Below, one piece after another: positions 7,861 through 16,500 of a stretch of DNA of 35,432 bases. The position numbers were made by a program, and so were the translations under genes. Origin of the DNA: an uncultured Porphyromonadaceae bacterium (GTDB lineage: Bacteria > Bacteroidota > Bacteroidia > Bacteroidales > Muribaculaceae). The first letter of the stretch is position 1, and the number at the start of each line of letters is the position of its first letter. Under the pieces are notes generated by a model, which did not search any database, was not told where the DNA came from, and saw only the letters and a list, made by a program, of their open reading frames with translations. The DNA is taken from positions 1 through 35,432 of the forward strand of contig CAMWMR010000025.1 of NCBI GenBank assembly GCA_947175425.1. Reading direction: 5' to 3'.

Positions 7861-7891
7861 TTGCATGCAATTGGAATTGTTACTAATTTTG
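7861..7891 (+). promoter_or_regulatory. Promoter of perR-rubrerythrin
   Basis: TTG (7861-7863), a 20-bp spacer and TAATTTTG (7884-7891) match the consensus. The expected start is near 7898, giving a leader of about 48 nt. Confidence 0.7.
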
Positions 7892-7912
7892 TAACGCTTA
7901 CAATTAAGTTAA
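7879..7912. promoter_or_regulatory. Candidate PerR operators over -7 and transcript start
   Basis: GTTAC-N7-GTAAC (7879-7895) is a perfect inverted repeat covering the -7 element. Just downstream, 7898-7912 (TTACAATTAAGTTAA) matches the Bacillus PerR box TTATAATTATTATAA at 11 of 15 positions. Either could be the autoregulatory site. The choice between them is open. Confidence 0.4.
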
Positions 7913-7945
7913 AAAATTAACAGCATACAATTTCATACTTTAATC

Positions 7946-8374
7946 ATGTCACAAACGCCAATATTTAGCGAAAACCAACTGTTAGAAATGATGCATCGCA
8001 ACGGTTTGCGTCCTTCGGCTCAAAGGATTGCAGTGCTGTCGTTTGTGGCAAACTGTCGTACACATCCGTCGGCCGATGAAATTTACAGCCGGCTGAGCGG
8101 CAAATTCCCCTCGCTTTCGCGCACAACTGTCTATAACTCCCTTCATGCGCTGACCGACGCCTCTCTCCTGCGGGAACTTGAAATTGAAAGCGGCAACATG
8201 CGTTACGATTTCAAGCCTCAACCCGCCCACGGGCATTTCGTATGCCGTAAATGTGGTAAAATTTTCGACACTCCACTACCCCGCAGTCTTGCCGACTCCC
8301 TTACCCCGGGTTTCTGCATCGACTGCGTGGAGATAGTGTACCGCGGACTATGCGACATCTGTAACAAACAATAA
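7946..8374 (+). CDS. perR: Fur family regulator, PerR type (peroxide sensor)
   Basis: A 142-residue Fur-family repressor. The winged-helix DNA-binding domain spans about 10-85 (SRTTVYNSLHAL as recognition helix). The dimerisation domain carries a structural zinc site of two CxxC pairs, Cys100/Cys103 and Cys136/Cys139. The regulatory metal ligands of PerR align: His40, Asp88, His95, His97 and Asp108, matching Bacillus PerR His37, Asp85, His91, His93 and Asp104. PerR senses H2O2 by oxidation of metal-binding histidines and derepresses defence genes. Rubrerythrin lies 24 bp downstream on the same strand, supporting PerR over Fur or Zur. Confidence 0.88.
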   Translation: MSQTPIFSENQLLEMMHRNGLRPSAQRIAVLSFVANCRTHPSADEIYSRLSGKFPSLSRTTVYNSLHALTDASLLRELEIESGNMRYDFKPQPAHGHFVCRKCGKIFDTPLPRSLADSLTPGFCIDCVEIVYRGLCDICNKQ

Positions 8375-8398
8375 CCGTAAACACTTAATTACAACTAA

Positions 8399-8941
8399 AT
8401 GAAAGATCTTAAAGGAACCAAAACCGAACGTAACCTGCAGGAAGCTTTTGCAGGCGAATCCCAGGCTCGAAACAAGTACACCTACTTTGCATCCAAAGCC
8501 CGCAAAGAAGGCTATGAGCAGATTGCCGCAATTTTTGAAGAAACTGCTCAAAACGAAAAAGAGCATGCTAAAATGTGGTTCAAACTGCTCCACGGAGGCG
8601 AAGTGCCCGACACAATGCAGAACCTCCGCGATGCCGCCGAGGGCGAAAACTACGAATGGACCGACATGTACGACCGTATGGCCGATGAAGCCGATGCCGA
8701 AGGATTCCCCGAAATAGCGGCAAAATTCCGTGCCGTAGCGGCTATCGAACGTCATCACGAAGAACGTTACCGTCGCCTGCTCGCAAACATCGAAGAAGGT
8801 ATTGTATTCTCACGCGAAGGCGACACCGTTTGGATTTGCCGCAACTGCGGACACATTGTAATTGGCAAAAAAGCTCCCGAAGTGTGTCCTGTGTGCCTCC
8901 ATGCAAAAGCTTACTTTGAAATCGAAGCTAAAAATTACTAA
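8399..8941 (+). CDS. rbr: Rubrerythrin
   Basis: A cytoplasmic di-iron peroxidase of anaerobes that reduces H2O2 to water with electrons from NAD(P)H via rubredoxin-type carriers. The 180-residue length is slightly under the usual ~190. The ferritin-like four-helix domain (1-135) shows Glu20 in [11 protein letters not shown], Glu53/His56 in NEKEH, Glu97 in the EADAEGF region, and Glu117/His120 in AIERHH. The C-terminal rubredoxin domain has Cys147/Cys150 (CRNCG) and Cys163/Cys166 (CPVC). It is cotranscribed with perR and ends at a strong terminator. All ligands appear intact. Confidence 0.96.
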   Translation: MKDLKGTKTERNLQEAFAGESQARNKYTYFASKARKEGYEQIAAIFEETAQNEKEHAKMWFKLLHGGEVPDTMQNLRDAAEGENYEWTDMYDRMADEADAEGFPEIAAKFRAVAAIERHHEERYRRLLANIEEGIVFSREGDTVWICRNCGHIVIGKKAPEVCPVCLHAKAYFEIEAKNY

Positions 8942-8961
8942 TCCTGATATCCTGAAAAATG

Positions 8962-9000
8962 AAACACTCCCTGCGCAACAGTGCTCAGGGAGTGTTTTTT
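8962..9000. terminator. Terminator between convergent rubrerythrin and asdA genes
   Basis: AAACACTCCCTG (8962-8973) pairs perfectly with CAGGGAGTGTTT (8986-8997) around a 12-nt loop. The T run is at 8995-9000. It acts on the plus strand and possibly on both. Confidence 0.9.
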
Positions 9001-9014
9001 ACAATATTATTCTG

Positions 9015-10658
9015 TTATTTCTTTTGGGAGGACTGATATTCGGCATGGTAATCGTCCAGAATCTGTCGTATTTCCTTACCGATAACTACATAGTCGGCTG
9101 TTTTCAAATTGGCTTCCGAAACACGGATAGACCATTCCGGGCCGTCGAAACCCGAGCCGTTTAGTACCACAATACCTTTTTCGGCAGCAAGACGCATTAC
9201 AACATCCAGCGAATTGTGCGCTCCGGCAAGCCAGGCGGCAAAATCATCGCCGTAGAGCTTCTTGGCCCATACCATGAGGTCGATTTCGCTGTAGTATCCC
9301 ACGCGCAAGGGATCCTCGGGCATATGGAAGCCTGTAGAATCCCACAGCGCATCCAGACGCTGATGAATCAACTGATGCATCTTGCCCTTGTAATCGTTTT
9401 TGGTGTCGATAAGGCATTTGAGAGCAAACAGACTCATCTGCACTTGCTGCGGCGTGGAAAGACCGGCAGTATGGTTCAATGCCACATCGCGGGAATCGGC
9501 CACCATACGGTCGATAAATTTCATTGAGGGCACGTCGAGTGTAGTGGAGCCGTAACGGTCGGCAAGGTCTTTGCGTTCCTCCTCGGGCAGCTCGGCAATG
9601 AGCTTGTCCATAAGATTCTGCTGAGCTGCGGCCACAACGGCAAGACGCCAGCCTGTAGCTCCAAAATATTTGGAGAACGAGTATACACACAAGGTGTTGA
9701 AAGGCAAGGCATACATGAGCGAGCGGAAATTATCGGCAAAAGTTCCGTAAACGTCATCGGTAACCACAATCAGATTAGGATTGTCCTTTTTAACAATATC
9801 CACAATACGGTTCAGGTTATCCTCGCTAAGACGGTAGCTCGGCGGGTTGGAAGGATTAATCACACATACCAGTTTCACCGCCGGGTCGCGCAGTTTGTCG
9901 AGTTCTTCGTCGGGATACTGCCAATAGTGATATCCGTCGGCTTCCACAGGATTGGCACTCACGGTAACAACATCGAAGCTGTATCGGTCCAGCTGAGGAA
10001 TCTCAATGTAAGGAGTGAACAAAGGAGCCATAAGGGCAATTTTATCGCCTTTTTTCACAAGGTGGTTCACCTGGAGCGAATTGAATATATAGCACATTGC
10101 CGCAGTTCCGCCTTCGGTAGCGAAGAGGTCGTATTCCTTGCCTCCGCCGGCAGCGTTATCGCCCATTTCCTGAGCAAGATACGGACGTATTGCCATTTCG
10201 GCAAAATTGAGGATACGGGGAGGGGTGGGATAATGGTCGCCGGAAATTGCATCGGCCAGTTCGTATACCAGTGTATCGGGGTCGGCCTGCAATTTTTCAA
10301 CCATATAATGATAGCTCTTTGCAAGCAGCTCGCCGCCTTCGGAATCGCTGTTCTTTTCAAGGAAAGCCTCGAAACGTTGAGCTATGCCCTCGCAATGCGG
10401 AGTTGCGGCAATACCCGGCGAAGCCTGATACACACGCTTGCATTCCTCCATTGCAAACTTGCCAAGAGTAAAAAATGCCTCGCGTGCGTCGTAGGCAATC
10501 CAGTTGGGGTTACCTCGGCCCGCATTCAAAAATGCGGCACTCGATTTGCGCGCATCGGCCTGCGCAAGTGCAATAAGTTCGTTTTTAATTTCGAAAGGGC
10601 TCATTTGTGAAAGCTTGCTTTCGTAATTGGGATTAAGGGGATTTTTTGGAGTATCCAT
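9015..10658 (-). CDS. asdA: Aspartate 4-decarboxylase (bifunctional aspartate aminotransferase)
   Basis: A PLP enzyme of 547 residues, the normal size for AsdA/AspD. It converts L-aspartate to L-alanine and CO2 in the cytoplasm. The fold-type I domain contains NAGRGNPNW (45-53), TEGGTAAM (181-188), NPSNPPSYRLS (268-278), VVTDDVYG (298-305) and the Schiff-base Lys330 in SFSKYFGATGWRL. The N-terminal extension and the insertion at about 105-165 distinguish it from ordinary aspartate aminotransferases. It lies 31 bp after aspT in the same direction, the partner needed to feed in aspartate and remove alanine. Confidence 0.95.
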   Translation of the reverse strand: MDTPKNPLNPNYESKLSQMSPFEIKNELIALAQADARKSSAAFLNAGRGNPNWIAYDAREAFFTLGKFAMEECKRVYQASPGIAATPHCEGIAQRFEAFLEKNSDSEGGELLAKSYHYMVEKLQADPDTLVYELADAISGDHYPTPPRILNFAEMAIRPYLAQEMGDNAAGGGKEYDLFATEGGTAAMCYIFNSLQVNHLVKKGDKIALMAPLFTPYIEIPQLDRYSFDVVTVSANPVEADGYHYWQYPDEELDKLRDPAVKLVCVINPSNPPSYRLSEDNLNRIVDIVKKDNPNLIVVTDDVYGTFADNFRSLMYALPFNTLCVYSFSKYFGATGWRLAVVAAAQQNLMDKLIAELPEEERKDLADRYGSTTLDVPSMKFIDRMVADSRDVALNHTAGLSTPQQVQMSLFALKCLIDTKNDYKGKMHQLIHQRLDALWDSTGFHMPEDPLRVGYYSEIDLMVWAKKLYGDDFAAWLAGAHNSLDVVMRLAAEKGIVVLNGSGFDGPEWSIRVSEANLKTADYVVIGKEIRQILDDYHAEYQSSQKK

Positions 10659-10689
10659 TTCTTATAATCAGTTTATAGTTCGTTTATAT

Positions 10690-12393
10690 TCAAGCGCATA
10701 TCAATGTTATGGCAACGCCCATCAGAATAAGCAAGGTATTGGCAACGGCATAGGTTATGGTATAGCCCAACGCCGGTGTAGTGGAGCCGAGGGCGTCCTG
10801 TATGGCGCCGAGCGATGCTGTTGTTACACGGCTGCCGGCAACGCATCCAAGGTTTATGGCAGGGTGGAACTTAAAAATTTTGTCACCCATCCAAATTCCT
10901 ATTATAAGCGGCAATGTTGTTGCAATTACGCCGGCAACGAAAAGCATTGCGCCCACTTCCTTTATACCGCTTACAAAGGTTGGAGCGGCGGTAATACCTA
11001 TCACGGCAATAAACATGTTAAGTCCCAGATTGTTGAGCAGCCACACCGATGAATCGGGAATACGGCCGAAAGTGGGATGTTTGGAACGCAGCCATCCAAG
11101 CACAAGACCTGCGATAAGAGCACCGCCCGAAGTGCTCAGACTTACGGGAATACCGCCCAATCGAATTGTAATGGCGCCAATAAGAGCACCGATAAAAATA
11201 CCGAGGCCTACGAAAACCATATCGGTTACATTGGAGGGACGGTCGGCGTAACCTATCTCTTTGGCGGCGGCGTCCACCTCGCGTTTAAGTCCTGCAACGG
11301 TAATCATGTCGCCGCGATACAGTTTTGTTTTGGCAAGAACCGGCAAAGTCTGCCCTGCCCGCGACACCGAAACAATGGCCACGCCCTGCATTGCAGGCAC
11401 GGCACGCAGCTCGTCGATTGTTTTACCCTCCATAGCCTTGTTTGCTATCATCACCGGAATTTTTTCAACAGGGAATGAAAGCAGTTCCGCATCGGCAACT
11501 TCCGGGCCGAGCCACGATTCATCCTCTACAATAAACTCACGGCGGCCGCTAAGCACAATAACATCGCCTTTTGCAATGCTTTGACCGGGTGCGGGAGAAT
11601 CTATAATCTGTCCGTTTGAACGCACGCGCTCAACAAACATGCGTCGATCCATTTCGGATATATGTTTTTCCACATCGGCCACTGTAGACGCGTTATTGAA
11701 AAACTCACCCTCCACCGAGTAAGCTCGGAAAGCCACGGGGCGCAAGGCGTTCATCATGGAGGGGTCGGAAGATATGGAGCTGTCGTTCAATGTCTTTTCC
11801 AGCTCTATTGTCTGCTGACGCACTTTTTTAATACCGCCGAGCATCATCGGACCTATATAGCTGAGAATATATGCCGAACCGATTGTACCGAAAATATATG
11901 TAACCGCGTAGCATACCGGAATAATATCCATCCAGTTCTGTTTGTCGGCTGCCGATGCTCCGAGGGTTTTGATAGTATCGTCACCCACACCTATGACAGC
12001 CGAAATTGTCTGCGCACCGGCAAAAAGTCCGGCCGCCTCACCGGGATTATAGCCAAAGATTTTTGCAACGCCGACAGTCACCGCAAGAGTGAGCACACAC
12101 ATCACCACCGCAAAAATAACCTGCTTGATTCCGGTACCTTTGAGCGCACGGAAAAACTGCGGGCCTACGCTATAACCTATTGCAAAAAGGAAAAGCAGGA
12201 AGAACAGCGATTTTACAGGACCTGATATGGGAATATCAAGTTGTCCCACAAGAACGCCCACAAGCAGCACCGATGTTACGGTACCCAGCGAAAAAGTTTT
12301 ATATTTGAATTTTCCAATCCAGAATCCGAGTCCCAATGTCAGAAAAATGGGAATTGAAGGATTGTCGCGAAACGTTTGAACAAGCCAGTCCAT
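10690..12393 (-). CDS. aspT: Aspartate:alanine antiporter
   Basis: An inner-membrane exchanger of the AspT family (AAEx), 567 residues. An N-terminal block of about five transmembrane segments (residues 10-190) and a matching C-terminal block (about 385-565) flank a cytoplasmic region (about 205-370) with two TrkA-C-like domains. GLFAGAQTISAVIGVGDD in the N-half and GCVAGSRVTTASLGA in the C-half are the paired repeats of the family. With asdA, electrogenic aspartate-in/alanine-out exchange plus cytoplasmic decarboxylation consumes a proton and yields a proton motive force. No consensus promoter is obvious in the 55 bases just upstream, but a tandem repeat lies at 12448-12465. Confidence 0.94.
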   Translation of the reverse strand: MDWLVQTFRDNPSIPIFLTLGLGFWIGKFKYKTFSLGTVTSVLLVGVLVGQLDIPISGPVKSLFFLLFLFAIGYSVGPQFFRALKGTGIKQVIFAVVMCVLTLAVTVGVAKIFGYNPGEAAGLFAGAQTISAVIGVGDDTIKTLGASAADKQNWMDIIPVCYAVTYIFGTIGSAYILSYIGPMMLGGIKKVRQQTIELEKTLNDSSISSDPSMMNALRPVAFRAYSVEGEFFNNASTVADVEKHISEMDRRMFVERVRSNGQIIDSPAPGQSIAKGDVIVLSGRREFIVEDESWLGPEVADAELLSFPVEKIPVMIANKAMEGKTIDELRAVPAMQGVAIVSVSRAGQTLPVLAKTKLYRGDMITVAGLKREVDAAAKEIGYADRPSNVTDMVFVGLGIFIGALIGAITIRLGGIPVSLSTSGGALIAGLVLGWLRSKHPTFGRIPDSSVWLLNNLGLNMFIAVIGITAAPTFVSGIKEVGAMLFVAGVIATTLPLIIGIWMGDKIFKFHPAINLGCVAGSRVTTASLGAIQDALGSTTPALGYTITYAVANTLLILMGVAITLICA

Positions 12394-12447
12394 AAATAAA
12401 AATTCTGAAAGTTGTGTTATTTGATAGTTTTAATAATAACATCGGCC

Positions 12448-12465
12448 TGTTCCGATTTGTTCCGA
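12448..12465. repeat. Tandem 8-mer with helical-turn spacing upstream of aspT
   Basis: TGTTCCGA occurs at 12448-12455 and again at 12458-12465, a 10-bp period. It sits 55-72 bp upstream of the aspT start codon. Same-face spacing suits a regulator binding two direct half-sites. No known regulator is recognised. Confidence 0.4.
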
Positions 12466-12513
12466 AACCAACATATTTGTTGAATCGGCAATTTTCAGAA
12501 ATTATAATAAAAA

Positions 12514-12545
12514 TTTGCAAAAACAAAGTATTCTGGCTACCTTTG
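12514..12545 (+). promoter_or_regulatory. Promoter of the propeller-amidase operon
   Basis: TTTG (12514-12517), a 20-bp spacer and TACCTTTG (12538-12545) match the consensus. A start near 12552 gives a leader of about 88 nt to the ATG at 12640. Confidence 0.75.
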
Positions 12546-12639
12546 GGGAGTTATCAGCTGCAAGAGAGCGGCAATACCAAAACCAACCTTGAATCCACAA
12601 TTACCCTTTTATACTAACCTTTTAAAACAACTGACTACC

Positions 12640-13542
12640 ATGAAAAAAGCTCTTATCACAGCTTTGCTGCTGAGTGGCGGTTTACTGGCACAGGCGCAAC
12701 TGCTTGAGGTAGTTTCCACACAGCATGTGAAACTGCCGCAAGGCTACCGGGTGGAACAGGCTAATGTAAGTCCCGACGGAACTTATGCAATTGTTTCATC
12801 CATGAGTGGCGAAGGTCTTACCAAAATCGACCTTCAAAGCGGACAAACAAGCTTGCTAAGCGAAAAAGGAAGCAACTACGACCTGCGCTTCACTCCCGAC
12901 AGCCGCTACATTGTTTACCGCGAAGCGAGCACCGGTCCCGATCACAAACGTCTTGTAAGCGTAAAATCCACCGACGTACTCACAAAAAAGACTGTTACTG
13001 TTGCCGAACCCTCGCGTGAAATTCAGGCAATAGATGTTCAGGGCAGCCTTGCAACAGCCATTGACGGAGGCAAACGCAAAGCCCGCCAACTTGGAAATCT
13101 CAATGTTGAAGAACGTCCCGTTCTTTCCATCGACCACGCTCAGCTTTGCATAACACGCAAGGGCGAAACCAAAGTTTTGTCACCTTTGGGAACTCAGGGA
13201 AAGAGCTATATATGGCAGTCGCTCAGTCCCGACGCCTCTAAAATTGTATTCGTTGTTGTGGGCGAAGGCTGCTATACCTGCAATGTCGACGGCACCAACG
13301 TACAAAGCCTCGGAATTCTGCGTGCCCCCGTATGGTACGACAACAACACCATTGTAGGCATGGTTAACGAAAGCAACGGCTATGTGGTTACCCGCTCCGA
13401 AATTGTAGCCACAAATGTCGACGGCTCGGTGCGCCAGACACTCACCACACCCGACCTCGTTGCCACTTATCCCTCGGCCTCTACAGGAAAAATATCCTTC
13501 ACCACCACCGAGGGCGAAATGTATATACTTAACCTTAAATAA
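12640..13542 (+). CDS. Exported TolB/WD40-like beta-propeller protein
   Basis: Started at 12640 the product is 300 residues and begins with a clean signal peptide, MKKALITALLLSGGLLAQAQ. An upstream in-frame ATG at 12589 would bury this signal and is rejected. The mature part consists of propeller-type blades, with recurring motifs such as VSPDGTYAIVSS, FTPDSRYIVYRE, LSPDASKIVFVV and TNVDGS. Only five or so blades are clear. There are no catalytic residues I recognise, so it is probably a periplasmic or surface binding protein. It ends 9 bp before the amidase gene, so the two are cotranscribed and probably work together on the cell wall or envelope. Confidence 0.82.
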   Translation: MKKALITALLLSGGLLAQAQLLEVVSTQHVKLPQGYRVEQANVSPDGTYAIVSSMSGEGLTKIDLQSGQTSLLSEKGSNYDLRFTPDSRYIVYREASTGPDHKRLVSVKSTDVLTKKTVTVAEPSREIQAIDVQGSLATAIDGGKRKARQLGNLNVEERPVLSIDHAQLCITRKGETKVLSPLGTQGKSYIWQSLSPDASKIVFVVVGEGCYTCNVDGTNVQSLGILRAPVWYDNNTIVGMVNESNGYVVTRSEIVATNVDGSVRQTLTTPDLVATYPSASTGKISFTTTEGEMYILNLK

Positions 13543-13551
13543 GTTCCGGCC

Positions 13552-16500
13552 ATGAAAAAGAGCATACTACTCATCACTGCAATTGCATTGGCTTCGGGAG
13601 CCGGAGCCTATGCTTACGAGTTCCAGAAAAAGGACGCCTCCGACCTTCGTGTATACGTCGACCCCGGACACGGCGGCTTTGGTGCCGGCGACCGTCACAT
13701 GGGAACCATTAAACATGGACTGTCCGATGCTGTAAACCAGGTATATAACGATACTACCGGTTTTTTTGAATCAAACACAAATCTGTGGAAATGTTTCGGC
13801 CTTGTAGATAAACTGCACAGCTACGGCCTTAAGTTCGATGCCTCCAAAGGTGGACGCGATTTCACAAACAATATTGTTATGAGTCGCGTTAAAAATGTGT
13901 GGCAGAACGGAGGTCCCGACATCACAGAAATATCACGCGAAGTATACGACAACAACTTCGACTTTTTCATTTCCGTGCATTCCAACGCTCATGTCGACGG
14001 CAACAACACAAACTATCCCGCATTCTTCGTCAGAGGAGAGAATCGCACCGCAAGTGTAGAAGGCTCCGATGACGCTGCACGTATAGTATGGCCATATGCC
14101 TATAAAAACGAGCACAGCTGCTGGAGTTTTTATTCCCTGACAAATCCGGGGCTTTATTACGATATCGACTTCTGGAGCGGTGACTATGCCCTCACAACCC
14201 ATCACGACGGCAACGTTGTCAAAGGATACTATGCCGTTCTTCGCCACAACACACCGGGCTTCCTTGTAGAAGGTTACTTCCACACTTATCAGCCGGCCCG
14301 TCACCGCGCCATGAATCCCGATGTATGCCGTCACGAGGGCGAATCCTACGCTCGCGGTATTGCCGATATTTTCGGTATCGAAAAGGAAAAAACCGGCGAG
14401 ATTTACGGTATCGTGCGCGACAAACACGAAAAATTCATCCACAACTATTATCATTGCTCGGCAGTTTCGCCCGATGCACTCAAACCTCTGAACAACGTCA
14501 AAGTACAACTGCTTAAGGACAACCAAGTCATTAAAGAGTACACTACCGACGACGAATGGAACGGCGCTTTCCTTTTCAAAGATCTTGAAGAGGGCGACTA
14601 CTACCTCCGCGCCTCGGCCGAAGGGTACAAAGACCTTGAAGAAGAGTATTACGGTCCTTACACCGTACAGGCCGCCGCAGGAACATATCCGCGTATCTAT
14701 CTTGAGAACGAAGAGTATGTTCCGCCCACAGTCATCTATTTCGACTATCCCGACGAAGTGGACAGCAAGGCATTCAAAGTTGCTTCGGCCTATAACTTCA
14801 CTACCAAAGCCGCCGATGTTGAAATTCCGGCGCTGGAAGGCAAAAACGTTAAGCGATTCATCGCCCGCGGCGAAAATCTCTACGTACTTGCACACGATTC
14901 CAATCTCATGCCCACACTCCTTGTACTCGATGCAGCCACTCTCGCTGTAAAAGCAGAGGTTTCAACTGAAGGAACCGAAGGCTCGATGTCGCCGCTGAGC
15001 GATATTCAGGTTACTTCCGACGGTGTTCTCATCGGCTGTGCCAACGAACTTTGCCACATTGCGCAAGACTATGTGGAGGCCGGCGAAACATTTGGTGTCT
15101 GCAACATTTACAAGTGGGAAAACGATGACAAGGGCATACCTGCAGGCGCTCCCTCCGTATGGTTCACAACTTCGGTAACCGCCAATTTCTTCCGTGCACA
15201 CACAGGATACACAATGGCCTACACCGGAACTTCCGACGAAGGTGTAATGTATCTGCCCTCGGCATCTACATATTATGAACGCAAAGTGTGGCTGAATTAC
15301 ATTGATATAGCAAACGGCGAAAAAGTTTCGGAATCTTTCGTTAACGATACCCGCGATGGAATGAACATGGACGCTCTCGGCGAAGACTACACAATAACCG
15401 TTTCGCCCGTAAAAGCCGGTTCGTTTATTGTTAACAGCGCAAAAATGACTCCCATGCAGTTTGCCAAAACCGGATATGCCTACGAAGGCAAGATGGGCGA
15501 CGGACTCGTGCAGCCGGCAAGCGCTCGCGAAGCTTATTTTGTAATGGCCGGACAAGCCATTATGGCTGTTGCCGACATGGACGGTGAAAACCACGCCGGA
15601 ACAAGCATGCTCAACATTACCGACGGCCTGGAAAATGCCCGCCCAATTTCCACTGCCAACACCGCAATGGAAGCTTCTGCTGCCAAGGCCGCTACAGCAG
15701 CACGTCCCGTTATAAGCCGCGACAACGACGGTAACATGACTGCCGCCAACATCGAACTTTACGCTCTGCGCGGAAACAAAATAACTCACTTCACAACTGC
15801 AGGTGCCGAACAGCCTCTGGTTCGCGGCAACTGGGCTTACGGACTGAAATCGGAACTCGACGGAGAGGATTCATATACACTCACCTTCAGTCTCACCGAT
15901 GCAGCCGCTGCTCGTATAGAACTGCTTCCCGACGCCGATTCTTCCGATATTATAGTAGTTGCCTCCGGCGAATTTGAAAAAGGCGAGAACAGCGTGAGCC
16001 TCGACGCCAACTCCTTCTCAGGAAACCGCAAATGGCAGGTTGTTGTTGAAAATGGAGCTGTTCCCACCGTGCAGCCTGTATTCGTCAGCAAGATATCGTC
16101 CAACTGTGTGACTCTTGACCTCAATCCCGAATCGCAATACTTCGGCAACGCCTACGTAGGCGGATTTGAAGAACAACAGGGCGTATTCACGTTCTCGCCG
16201 GCTCTTGAGCAGGAGAATTCCGTAGCTTATCAGAAAGGCGAATGGCTCGCCGGTTCCAAGGTTTCGCCCTTCCGCATGAGTGTTCTTCCTTCCGGAACTG
16301 TTCTCCTGGCCGACTGGAGTGACCCCGAAGGCGGTATTTACAAATTCGACCCCGCAAATCCCGATGCAGAACGTGCATCCTTGTTCCAGGGTACTATCAA
16401 TCCCAATTCCGGAGAATGGACCTGCAACGGAAAAGTTATAGGCGGCTCAACATCCGGCCTCGCTGTATATGGTACCGGTGAAGACACCCGTCTGTTCTCG

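Noticed and set aside
7861-7870. TTGCATGCAA palindrome as an operator
   Set aside because: It contains the TTG of the promoter, but a 10-bp palindrome alone is weak evidence, and better repeats lie closer to the start.
13933-15789. Minus-strand frames of 320 and 275 residues opposite the amidase
   Set aside because: Codon-bias mirrors of the plus-strand gene, rich in Cys, Val and Phe, with no family features.
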